DNA from: Ignavibacteria bacterium
GTDB taxonomy: Bacteria; Bacteroidota; Ignavibacteria; Ignavibacteriales; Ignavibacteriaceae
Assembly: GCA_029863735.1 (NCBI GenBank)
Contig: JAOTUT010000006.1
Coordinates: 1 to 19,744 of the forward strand
Length of the DNA stretch: 19,744 nt
Direction of reading: 5' to 3'
Shown here: piece after piece, positions 1 through 6,740 of the stretch
Position numbering within the stretch: the first letter of the stretch is position 1
How the letters are laid out: each line of letters starts with the position of its first letter
Made by a program: the position numbers and the translations under genes
Notes under the pieces: model-generated
Told to the model about the DNA's origin: nothing
The model's input: only the letters and a program-made list of their open reading frames with translations
Database searches by the model: none

Positions 1-643
1 AATAAGGTGTAGAAATATCATAAATATTTGGATTAGAACTTCCAATCGCCCAATCTGTGCCAGTATCATAAGTATCAAAAACCGTATCGGGATCGGATAA
101 TCTTGCAATATACAATCCCCAATTAGTCGACCCACCACCGGTATATCTCAGGAACCAATAAGTACTCCCTTTATGAATCCCTAAAGGATACATTTCGTCC
201 CCATATCCCAAAATAGAACTATCAGTGTGATCAAGAACGATATTTCCTCTTGTGAAATTAAATCCATCGGTTGAGGTGTAAAGGGTCGTATTGGCGGTTA
301 TTCCTTTGGTCATTTCTCCAACATATAAATAGATAGTCCCACCATCAACAACCCCAACGGCAGTAAAAATACCCTCTTCATCGTCCGGTGTTGGTCTAAA
401 ATCTATAATGGGATTACTGCCATACTTTGTCCAGTTAACTCCATCGGTTGAAGTTGCCACTCCTAACTTTCTATTCACCGACGTTGCGGTCGAGCCGGTA
501 TAATATAAGAAATAAGTGCTGCCTAATTTCAGGATACAGCAAGGCGTTATTGATTCAGTCAAAGTATCATCCCATGTGCCATTGGAGCCTTTTAGGATTT
601 TAAGCCCCTGACTTACCCATTGATTTAAAAGAGGTATTGGCAT
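1..643 (-). CDS. Beta-propeller, glycosidase-like virion protein (3' end outside window)
   Basis: An open frame of 214 codons runs from an ATG at 643 to the window edge with no stop, so the C-terminus is missing. The translation shows repeated propeller-blade patterns: YFLYYTGS near residue 45, then LGVATSTDGVNWTKYGSNPI, IYLYVGEM, LYTSTDGFNFTRG, and YWFLRYTGGG with LYIARLSD. The short STDG plus aromatic turns are typical of five-bladed propellers related to GH43/GH32 glycosidases and sialidase-like folds. I cannot assign catalytic acids, so this may be a sugar-binding adhesin and not an enzyme. The ATG shares its A with the TAA of the gp10-like gene (TAATG), with AAGAGG about 11 bases upstream, so it belongs to the head operon. 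In phages such domains usually sit on tail fibres, tailspikes or capsid decorations. Fold confidence is fair; role is inferred. Confidence 0.7.
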   Translation of the reverse strand, partial: MPIPLLNQWVSQGLKILKGSNGTWDDTLTESITPCCILKLGSTYFLYYTGSTATSVNRKLGVATSTDGVNWTKYGSNPIIDFRPTPDDEEGIFTAVGVVDGGTIYLYVGEMTKGITANTTLYTSTDGFNFTRGNIVLDHTDSSILGYGDEMYPLGIHKGSTYWFLRYTGGGSTNWGLYIARLSDPDTVFDTYDTGTDWAIGSSNPNIYDISTPY

Positions 644-1044
644 TATCTATTTAACCTCTTTTCCATATCGTTCCAAATTTCATCGCCGACTGTTTTTACT
701 ACTTCGGCTTTTGTTTCATTTATAGCCGGTCTTAAAAATGGTTGCGGTCTCTGCCTTCCATAGCCAAATTCAACTATATGCCCGTACCAACCTCTAAATT
801 TTTTCCCTCTTCGGGTAGTAATTGAATAACCTGAATTCTCACCTCTGCTTAATTGCTTGTTTTTAACTACCCCCAATGATCTTTTTAGTTCACCGCTTCT
901 CACCGGCACTAATTCTTTTGCTCTTTTCAAAATAACAGTGGCGCCTTTCCTGACTCCGGTATCAAATATTTTCTTCTGTTCACGAGAGCCAAAATATTTA
1001 AGATTCTTTCTTATTTTATCAGCGCCTTTTATCATCCTAAGCAT
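643..1044 (-). CDS. HK97 gp10-like head-tail joining / tail completion protein
   Basis: This is a small basic protein with the HK97 gp10 family pattern: an N-terminal IKGADKIRKNL segment, a long helix ending in AKELVPVRSGELKRSL, a GWYGHIVEFGYGRQRPQPFLRPA segment, and a C-terminal helix. The VPVRSGxL and F(G)...PxPFLRPA motifs are diagnostic. Family members sit at the head-tail interface and help complete or join the tail. I chose the ATG at 1044 (MLRMIKG), which overlaps the upstream TAG by eight bases. An ATG at 1035 just after that stop, an ATG at 1077 and a TTG at 1092 are alternatives, and none has a clear Shine-Dalgarno. The position after the connector and head-closure genes fits the usual HK97 order. 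Confidence 0.85.
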   Translation of the reverse strand: MLRMIKGADKIRKNLKYFGSREQKKIFDTGVRKGATVILKRAKELVPVRSGELKRSLGVVKNKQLSRGENSGYSITTRRGKKFRGWYGHIVEFGYGRQRPQPFLRPAINETKAEVVKTVGDEIWNDMEKRLNR

Positions 1045-1354
1045 CCAATTCTGTGTATCTTGAAGCCAATAATTCATAAAGATAATTGTCAATTTCTTTT
1101 ACCGATTTAATTATATAATACTTTGAATCATCATAAATCAAACCACCGATATTAATATCCGTTCTTTTGTGGCAGGTATATTTTCGAGGCTCTTCATATT
1201 TCAGTCTTTGAGCATCAAATAATTCCCTGCCGTCAAGCTCTTCTTTCTTTGTCCATAATGTTTCAATCACCTCTGTTTGGGAGGTTGTCTGTCCGCCCAT
1301 TGTATCATTGCTGAAAGTCAATTCATAATATGCAACCGGATAATTAAAAACCAT
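1037..1354 (-). CDS. Phage head closure / head-tail adaptor protein
   Basis: A 105-residue protein with the layout of the SPP1 gp16 / head-closure family. It has an N-terminal beta strand (YYELTFSNDTMGGQTTSQTEVIETLW), a helix after it containing ELDGRELFDAQRL, a strand with basic residues (KYTCHKRTDINIGG), then IYDDSKYYIIKSVKEIDN and a final strand YELLASRY. The pattern 'dg..y.I..v' near residue 80 is typical. These proteins plug the connector after DNA packaging and give a surface for the tail. The ATG overlaps the TAA of the connector gene (TAATG), pointing to coupled translation. Length is normal for the family. Confidence 0.82.
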   Translation of the reverse strand: MVFNYPVAYYELTFSNDTMGGQTTSQTEVIETLWTKKEELDGRELFDAQRLKYEEPRKYTCHKRTDINIGGLIYDDSKYYIIKSVKEIDNYLYELLASRYTELDA

Positions 1355-1929
1355 TACGAAGCCTCATGAAAAATAATCCCTTTTAAATTCCAAATAATAG
1401 ACTGCAATGAATACGGAATCTTATAATATCTCGCCTGGTTTATCGGCACATTGTTATTGTACCAGAGTGCGACCAGCATAAAAACCGCTAATTCTATCCT
1501 GCCATCAGTTATTCCATTTTCAAATCCTGCATTCAACTTGATGTGATATTTGTATTTAACCGGCAAATCGGTAATATCAAATTGATCTACCGCAATATAA
1601 ATTCTCAAATTATTCTTTGTCATAATAAAATCGTAATCATCGGAATCAAAAGCGGTGTAGTCATCTTCATCCCAATATTCCAATTCGTTTGTGATCGGAG
1701 TTTTTATCGGCTGAATAGGGATGTCAATCAACAATTCATTGAAATATATTTCAAGCTCCGAATATCTTAGTTGAATATCCGTCAAATCGGTAATCAGATT
1801 CTCTGCTGCCTTTCCTAAAGCAGTAATATAATCATCCTGTTGATCGTGAGTAATCCTTAGATGCTCTTTGAGCTTTTCTAAGGTAATGGTTGCTAATCCA
1901 CTTGTTAATGCTCTATGAGATATTTGCAT
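1354..1929 (-). CDS. HK97 gp6-like head-tail connector protein
   Basis: The N-terminal half carries the family signature LEKLKEHLRITHDQQDDYITALGKAA, which matches the first helices of gp6/YqbG connector proteins (LR followed by a D-rich turn and a helix holding AA). The acidic middle (EYWDEDDYTAFDSDDYDF) and C-terminal helices (IELAVFMLVALWYNNN) also fit. Connectors form a ring under the portal. I chose the ATG at 1929, which has GGGGA about ten bases upstream; a TTG at 1938 would extend the protein by three residues. The gene overlaps the end of the upstream glycosyltransferase by 17 bases, so both are translated from one message. Confidence 0.85.
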   Translation of the reverse strand: MQISHRALTSGLATITLEKLKEHLRITHDQQDDYITALGKAAENLITDLTDIQLRYSELEIYFNELLIDIPIQPIKTPITNELEYWDEDDYTAFDSDDYDFIMTKNNLRIYIAVDQFDITDLPVKYKYHIKLNAGFENGITDGRIELAVFMLVALWYNNNVPINQARYYKIPYSLQSIIWNLKGIIFHEAS

Positions 1930-2953
1930 TTTGAACAATCCCCAAAAGTTTTTTTAAATCTTCGACATAAGGATCAATTATATTCTCATGTCTCATTTTA
2001 TAGGTAATTTTTATATTATCAATACTGAATTCTTTATTTAATGTCCTTAATTTTTTACCCCATCCGCCCTCTTTGATGAAATCAGAACTGAACCCGCCAT
2101 TGTAGCTAATTGTCGGAATTCCGGCTGCAAGGTATTCCCATGTTTTATTTGGCAAACACATTTGAGAATAATTAAAACTGACTTCGGGAACGCCTTCTTT
2201 ATTGTAACCATGAAAACCAACGTCATATTGAGATAGTTCTCTATAAAGTTCATTTTGAGCAATATGATTATGAATCGTAAATCCGGCATTGTCATATTCA
2301 TCAATTCGATCATTTGAAAGTTCATAGCCCGGGTATAAATGAATATTCCAGCCCAAAGCCTTTAGTTTTTTGAAATATGGGATATAATAACGATAACCAT
2401 AGGGAGCATGCCTATCCTTTGATCCGACCAAACTACCGGCATAAACTAAATTATTACCGCCAGGTATTTTTGGTTTCGGAGAAAATTCCAAATCCTCTGA
2501 GAAAGGCTTCAATGGAATAATCAGGCTTTCTACTTTGTATTTCTTTTTTAAATATTCTGCGTGAAGCTTACTTGTGCAGATGATTTTCTCAGCACCCTTA
2601 ACCATATCCGGTTCAAACCAATGAGCTTTCATGTCTCCCCATCGCAAAGAGAAAACATCCATTTCAACTAATACATAACTCAAACCCAATCTTTGAGCAA
2701 AGGCATAATTAGTTTGACCATCTCCCCAGACAAAAACAAAATCGGGTTCAATCCGCTCCATTTCTCTTTTGAAACGATTGAAACCAATGGCCCAGTGAAT
2801 ATAAACATCTGAAAATTTTGATATGAGTTTAGCGTATTTATAAACGCTCCCAACAATACGCCTGCCTCCAGGTATGATTATAACCGATTTAATCCCTTTG
2901 CCACTTACAAAAACTTCTACCGCTGAATCGGATTTGACTCTCTTTAGCTTCAT
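1913..2953 (-). CDS. GT-B fold glycosyltransferase (GT4-like) inside the head operon
   Basis: A 346-residue protein with two Rossmann-like halves. The N-terminal half has IKSVIIIPGGRRIV (21-34), a DFVFVWGDGQ strand (71-80) and AEKIICTSKLHAEYLKKKY (121-139). The C-terminal half has NNLVYAGSL (167-175) and the family signature PNKTWEYLAAGIPTISYNGG (268-287), the nucleotide-sugar binding region of GT4-type enzymes. The usual catalytic EX7E is not clear. Acceptor and sugar cannot be read from sequence. The start has a strong AAGGGGAA upstream. The gene sits between the major capsid protein and the connector, where HK97-type phages normally have no enzyme. The first 20 residues (basic, before the first beta strand) are an extension. 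It may glycosylate virion proteins or host glycans. Fold is confident, substrate unknown. Confidence 0.85.
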   Translation of the reverse strand: MKLKRVKSDSAVEVFVSGKGIKSVIIIPGGRRIVGSVYKYAKLISKFSDVYIHWAIGFNRFKREMERIEPDFVFVWGDGQTNYAFAQRLGLSYVLVEMDVFSLRWGDMKAHWFEPDMVKGAEKIICTSKLHAEYLKKKYKVESLIIPLKPFSEDLEFSPKPKIPGGNNLVYAGSLVGSKDRHAPYGYRYYIPYFKKLKALGWNIHLYPGYELSNDRIDEYDNAGFTIHNHIAQNELYRELSQYDVGFHGYNKEGVPEVSFNYSQMCLPNKTWEYLAAGIPTISYNGGFSSDFIKEGGWGKKLRTLNKEFSIDNIKITYKMRHENIIDPYVEDLKKLLGIVQNANIS

Positions 2954-2983
2954 TCTTTTCCCCTTTTCGCCTGTTTTTATATA

Positions 2984-3016
2984 TATGGCTGGCTCCCGGC
3001 AATAGAACCAGCCATA
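2984..3016 (-). promoter_or_regulatory. Hairpin between capsid gene and glycosyltransferase gene
   Basis: Perfect 9-bp inverted repeat: TATGGCTGG at 2984-2992 and CCAGCCATA at 3008-3016, with a 15-base loop. It lies in the 82-base gap after the capsid stop codon. On the minus strand the stem is followed by an A/T run with few consecutive T, so it is a poor intrinsic terminator. It may slow polymerase, protect the 3' end of capsid mRNA or lower expression of the downstream enzyme. Confidence 0.6.
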
Positions 3017-3035
3017 CTGAATAGGTTTGGGTTGT

Positions 3036-4427
3036 TTATGAAGCAGTTGTCATCTGCAAGGTGCAAAGAGCAGTCGAATCCGCTAATCCGCCACCGACTC
3101 TTTCCCATACGTAAAACAGAACCGTTCCTTTGGTTGTGTATGGATCACGAATCATTCGCATACCCCTAAGAATATGCAATAGATAGCCACGATAGAAATC
3201 ACCGAAGTAAAGCGCCCGGTTCCCGCCTGAAATGGTCGAAACTTCTTCGGATTCTTTAACCGGATAACCTAAGAAGTTCTCTTCAAAACGACCTTCGTTA
3301 AAAGAAGGTCTCATTACCAGATTTCCATTGGTATCTTCGATTTGTCGGATAGTGGCAACAGTTGCCCTATTTGTGAGAATCGCTCCGTTTCTTCGGTAAC
3401 GCTTATTGATACCGTAAATGACTTTCATCAAATCATTATAGGTAATAGCTGCTCCACCGGCGGTCTCTGAAACTATTTTTAACAGTTGACCAAAAGATGG
3501 AGAAGCTACCGCGGAATAAGCATTTAGTCCTTTTATGGTATTCGTACCCGACCCGCTGACAAAATCAGTATCAATACTTTCCGCAAAATCAATGGAAGTG
3601 GCATCGAGCAATTCCTGCTCAATATCAAATCCGGCATCATCAAGCGTATGGTTGTAAATACCAAACAGAGTATAATACTCACCATAAGATGGCTCAACTT
3701 CAGATAATGTCGGTGCTGTTTGAGCACTCCGGGAAGTGGTTTCGGCTGCTTTCGCAATACCGGCGCCTCTTTGATTGATTAATTTGCGATAATCCCTGGT
3801 TGTGGTTCTAACTACATTAACCAGATCAAGTATCTCTGATTCCTGAGAAACAAGACGTTGAATCATGGAGTCGATTTCGGCGGGGATGATAAATTCATTA
3901 CCGGAAAGCCCAAGGGTAGCTTTTTGACCCCACTTTTCGATCATCACTTTGGGAGAAACGAGGTTTAAATCCTTATAAACTTCTTTCGTTTGCTCAAGGA
4001 TTCCGGTTCTCATGAATTCCTTGGTCGCTTCCAATTCCATTTTCTTAACTTCTTTTTCAGCATCCTCAATAGAGGCAGGACGCATATCCGCTAACTTCTG
4101 AGCAAATTCCTTCTCCTGATCTTCGATTTTCTGCTCCAATTCCTTTCTTTCCTTCTCAACCTGATCAAATTTATTGGTATTCTCCTTCATTTTAGCGGAC
4201 AATTCATTCAAGGTAGTATGGATGTTACTCAACTTTTCTTTCTGTTGATCTTCTAAATCCTTTTTCAGTTCCGACTTGAGCGCTTCATTCGCTTCTTTGA
4301 ATTTTTCGAATAATTTTTTGGATTCTTCCTTGATTTCAGATGCAGCATCCTTTTTGCCTTCAAGATTTGTCAGTAAATTACCAGGGAAGTAAGCACTGCC
4401 ATTTGCGGTGTAAATTATATTTTTCAT
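3036..4427 (-). CDS. HK97-family major capsid protein with scaffolding delta domain
   Basis: A 463-residue protein. Residues about 25-135 are a highly charged coiled coil (many K and E heptads), matching the delta domain that acts as an internal scaffold and is cut away by the prohead protease. From about residue 165 onward (GQKATLGLSGNEFIIPAEIDSMIQRL) the sequence follows the HK97 fold: an N-arm with IIPAEI, the middle segment ESEILDLVNVVRTTT, TLSEVEPSYGEYYTLFGIYNHTLDDA, SIDTDFVSGSGTN, the A-domain stretch NGAILTNRATVATIRQIEDTNGNLVMRP, and the GYPVKESEEV...ALYFGDFYRGYLLHILRGMRM ending. The start has AGGAG nine bases upstream. It follows the protease and portal genes, separated from the protease by a 216-base leader with its own likely promoter, as expected for the most highly expressed gene. 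Confidence 0.95.
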   Translation of the reverse strand: MKNIIYTANGSAYFPGNLLTNLEGKKDAASEIKEESKKLFEKFKEANEALKSELKKDLEDQQKEKLSNIHTTLNELSAKMKENTNKFDQVEKERKELEQKIEDQEKEFAQKLADMRPASIEDAEKEVKKMELEATKEFMRTGILEQTKEVYKDLNLVSPKVMIEKWGQKATLGLSGNEFIIPAEIDSMIQRLVSQESEILDLVNVVRTTTRDYRKLINQRGAGIAKAAETTSRSAQTAPTLSEVEPSYGEYYTLFGIYNHTLDDAGFDIEQELLDATSIDFAESIDTDFVSGSGTNTIKGLNAYSAVASPSFGQLLKIVSETAGGAAITYNDLMKVIYGINKRYRRNGAILTNRATVATIRQIEDTNGNLVMRPSFNEGRFEENFLGYPVKESEEVSTISGGNRALYFGDFYRGYLLHILRGMRMIRDPYTTKGTVLFYVWERVGGGLADSTALCTLQMTTAS

Positions 4428-4477
4428 TTTAGTATTCTCCTAATTGAGACAATTTTCTTATGATTAAATTTTTTTAG

Positions 4478-4541
4478 GTATGATTGGATTCTTAGACGAA
4501 TCGCCTTGACCTTGCCTGGACGCTCAGTCTCAGCCTCATAC
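4478..4541 (-). promoter_or_regulatory. Structured 5' leader of the capsid gene
   Basis: The leader is less AT-rich than its surroundings and can fold. An outer stem pairs 4536-4541 with 4478-4483 (GTATGA with TCATAC on the minus strand), continued by GG with CC after a two-base bulge. Inside, GATTC (4498-4502 on the minus strand) pairs with GAATC (4487-4491) around a six-base loop. It also holds short tandem repeats (CTGAG twice, CAAGG twice). A 15-codon reading frame (MRLRLSVQARSRRFV) starts in the outer stem but lacks a ribosome site. A role in capsid mRNA stability or translation is inferred. Confidence 0.4.
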
Positions 4542-4556
4542 GAGCACAACTATCGC

Positions 4557-4586
4557 AATATAACGATTGTAATATTACAAATGCAA
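4557..4586 (-). promoter_or_regulatory. Likely late promoter of the capsid gene with a palindromic operator
   Basis: On the minus strand TTGCAT (4586-4581) is followed after 18 bases by TATATT (4562-4557), a good match to a primary sigma-factor promoter. TATATTG preceded by TTG at 21 bases also partly fits the Bacteroidota pattern. The spacer contains a perfect 14-bp palindrome TTGTAATATTACAA (4567-4580), well placed for a repressor or activator. The predicted start is about 120 bases before the capsid ATG. Confidence 0.5.
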
Positions 4587-4643
4587 TATTTTTTTTGTTT
4601 TGATTTCAAGACAAAATTGTTATATGAATTTGATGAAGTATTT

Positions 4644-5291
4644 TTAATCCCATATTTTAAGCACCTCATTTAAAAGCCGTTTTTCAATCGAACACTCGAA
4701 ACCATTAACTCCGCAAGTAAAAACTTCCTTTGAATCTTTTTTGCTTAATCCCGATAATCTTAATTGCTCCAGCATAAAGTTCTTCCAAAGTAAATAAAGC
4801 TCTTTGTTTTCTTTGATCCCATCAATCAATGCGAATTGATTAGCCGGGTCCGATGTTATTGAGTTCTCAACCAAATTTAATTTTGTTAAATATACAATAT
4901 CCCCATCACGATAACCGATTCCACGATTGTACCGGATGCTCAAGCCGGAATATCCGCCTTCTTTGATTAACCCTGCCACAAAAGCACCCTCCGGGATAGT
5001 TTTATCAATAGCTGCCTTAATCCACAGTCCATGTTCATCGGAAATCAATTCCTTGTGATATCCAACATCAAAAGTATGTCTGAAACGAATAGGGATTTGT
5101 CCGGGGTCTTTTAGGTTTTCTAAAAAATCATCGAAAGCGCCTTGTTTTACAACTTCTTTTTGTAGATCCACAACATCATAAACAGAGGCATAGCCGGTAA
5201 ACTCTAATTCGGTTTGAGTTTCTTTTGTGACTTCAAAGTCACATTCAAAAAGTTCCTTTACGCCTTTTAAAAGTTCTAATTGGGTTTTCAT
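4644..5291 (-). CDS. HK97-type prohead maturation serine protease (family S78)
   Basis: A 215-residue protein with the family's opening EFTGYASVYDVVDLQKEVVK followed by GAF. Likely catalytic residues are His72 in RFRHTFD and Ser118 in GYSGLSIRY; ENSITSDPAN (142-151) is the conserved third motif. The protease assembles inside the prohead, cuts the delta domain from the capsid protein and destroys itself. The C-terminal 50 residues (after about 160) are a helical tail that may guide incorporation. The start has GGGAG upstream and lies three bases after the portal stop. Order portal-protease-capsid is canonical. Confidence 0.93.
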   Translation of the reverse strand: MKTQLELLKGVKELFECDFEVTKETQTELEFTGYASVYDVVDLQKEVVKQGAFDDFLENLKDPGQIPIRFRHTFDVGYHKELISDEHGLWIKAAIDKTIPEGAFVAGLIKEGGYSGLSIRYNRGIGYRDGDIVYLTKLNLVENSITSDPANQFALIDGIKENKELYLLWKNFMLEQLRLSGLSKKDSKEVFTCGVNGFECSIEKRLLNEVLKIWD

Positions 5292-5294
5292 TTT

Positions 5295-6527
5295 TTATAC
5301 TCCCATTGTCATCGATTCTCTGCCAACTGGTTCATTTGGATTTGTTGAATTAAGATTCCCCCCCTGATTAACTTTCTCAAGCTGCTGCAAATTCCTTTTA
5401 ATTTCTTCATCAGATAACTCGTTCCAATTCTCCAACTTCCTCACCTGTTCGATTGTCATAAACCGACTTTGGATAGCCAATCGGTAAGCATTAAACCTGT
5501 CTAACAGGTTTCCTCTAATCAAATCATTGAATTGAAACTCGCAAAAATACTCCGGTCTCTTTCTGAAAATATCCCTTTGGATTGCCTGCTGCCAGTTTAT
5601 TGTAATCGGCATTAATGAATCAATAATAAATTCTTGATTAAGCTCGACCACGTTTGAAAATGTTGCTCTGGTTAAATCCTGAAGCTTATGAGGAGTGATT
5701 CTTAAAAATCTCGCTATCTCTGTAATTTGGAATTGCCTTAATTCTAAAAATTGTGCCTGATCATTTGGAATTGTAAGCAGCTTCATATCCATGCCCTCGG
5801 AAAGAACCCCTGGCTCCCATTTGGAACGCTTTTTAAATTTCTCAACCCAACTTTGGATTAAATTCTTTTCTGCTGTCTCTCCCAACTCCCCTGGATGAAT
5901 TAATAAAACACGAGGTATAGCTGAATTCGTAAAAAAATCAGTACCAAACCTTTCTGCAGCAAGTAAAAACCCTAATGCTCCAGTTGCATATTCAAGGATA
6001 CCCGTCCCGTTTACTCCATTCTTAATAAAATATTTTAAATGAAGTACGTCCGACCTTTTCAATGTTAAATCATTAAATTCCCGCTCCGTTTTATCTTCAT
6101 TCGGTTTTAACTGAAATTTTATTTGCCCGTTATCAATTTTAAATTGTGAGTGATCTATAAATTTTAATGCAATTACTTCTTTTTTGGTATTTCTAAATAT
6201 TTGACTAAAAGCATTACCTTTAATCAGCAATTTGACCATCATGGCAAAGCGCCATTCATAAGAAGTCGTAAACTCCCCAACCTGAGATTTCAATAAATCA
6301 AATTCCGGTATGCCTGTTGCTCTTTCCCTGGAATCATTATCGCCTCTTTTGTAAGTAATTAATGGAAGTTGAGCTATTGATTGAGCCAGTGCATTAACAC
6401 CGGCAAAAAAAGGCGAGATTGTTAAGGCATTGTTTTCAGTTACGGCTATTTTGGTTTCATCTTGCTCTGACAATAGAAGCTGGAGAACACTCCCTTTAAC
6501 TCCGGTATAAAGGTTTCTAAATTTCAT
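5295..6527 (-). CDS. HK97-family portal protein
   Basis: A 410-residue protein with portal signatures: LTISPFFAGVNALAQSIAQLPLITYKR (about 35-61), YEWRFAMMVKLLIKGNAFSQIFRN (wing region), SDVLHLKYFIKNGVNGTGILEYA, and RFLRITPHKLQDLTRATFSNVVELNQEFI (clip and stem region). It forms the dodecameric ring at one vertex through which DNA enters and leaves. The start ATG overlaps the TGA of the small membrane gene (ATGA) and has AAGAG upstream. The C-terminus is rich in N and Q. Length is normal. Confidence 0.94.
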   Translation of the reverse strand: MKFRNLYTGVKGSVLQLLLSEQDETKIAVTENNALTISPFFAGVNALAQSIAQLPLITYKRGDNDSRERATGIPEFDLLKSQVGEFTTSYEWRFAMMVKLLIKGNAFSQIFRNTKKEVIALKFIDHSQFKIDNGQIKFQLKPNEDKTEREFNDLTLKRSDVLHLKYFIKNGVNGTGILEYATGALGFLLAAERFGTDFFTNSAIPRVLLIHPGELGETAEKNLIQSWVEKFKKRSKWEPGVLSEGMDMKLLTIPNDQAQFLELRQFQITEIARFLRITPHKLQDLTRATFSNVVELNQEFIIDSLMPITINWQQAIQRDIFRKRPEYFCEFQFNDLIRGNLLDRFNAYRLAIQSRFMTIEQVRKLENWNELSDEEIKRNLQQLEKVNQGGNLNSTNPNEPVGRESMTMGV

Positions 6528-6679
6528 TTTAATATTCTCTTAAATTCTTGTTTCAGGTCAATAAACATTTGTCTTAAATTCCCATCATATTTCAGCAAGC
6601 CGTTCAAAAATTCTATGAACAAATATAAAATAAACAGTAAACAAATAAAAAGTACAATAAAATCTATAAGCGCATTCAT
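6524..6679 (-). CDS. Small single-pass membrane protein between TerL and portal
   Basis: A 51-residue protein starting MNALIDFIVLFICLLFILYLFIEFLNG, with one very hydrophobic segment of about 20 residues, then a basic tail (DLKQEFKRILK). I chose the ATG at 6679 because GGAAG lies four bases upstream; an ATG at 6721 would add 14 residues but has no ribosome site. It is coupled by ATGA to the portal gene. I do not recognise the family. A membrane peptide here is unusual but the overlaps suggest it is really translated. Confidence 0.6.
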   Translation of the reverse strand: MNALIDFIVLFICLLFILYLFIEFLNGLLKYDGNLRQMFIDLKQEFKRILK

Positions 6680-6680
6680 T

Positions 6681-6740
6681 TCACTTCCAAAAATAAATAA
6701 CCGATAAATCAATAGGAGCATTTTTTAGAATAGGGTTCAT
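6681..6740 (-). CDS. Possible 19-residue coupling peptide after TerL
   Basis: The TAA of the terminase gene overlaps an ATG (TAATG at 6742-6738) that opens a 19-codon frame, MNPILKNAPIDLSVIYFWK, ending in TGA one base before the ATG of the small membrane gene. The tiny frame contains that gene's GGAAG site. It may serve only to carry ribosomes from the terminase gene to the next one; the peptide itself may have no role. Confidence 0.3.
   Translation of the reverse strand: MNPILKNAPIDLSVIYFWK

Noticed and set aside
857..1063. Plus-strand open frame opposite the gp10-like gene
   Set aside because: Opposite-strand shadow of a gene with strong family motifs and no ribosome site.
2047..2325. Second minus-strand frame inside the glycosyltransferase
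   Set aside because: Out-of-frame shadow; the main frame has the GT-B motifs.
4492..4540. 15-codon arginine-rich frame (MRLRLSVQARSRRFV) in the capsid leader
   Set aside because: No ribosome site, and it lies in the folded leader. More likely non-coding.
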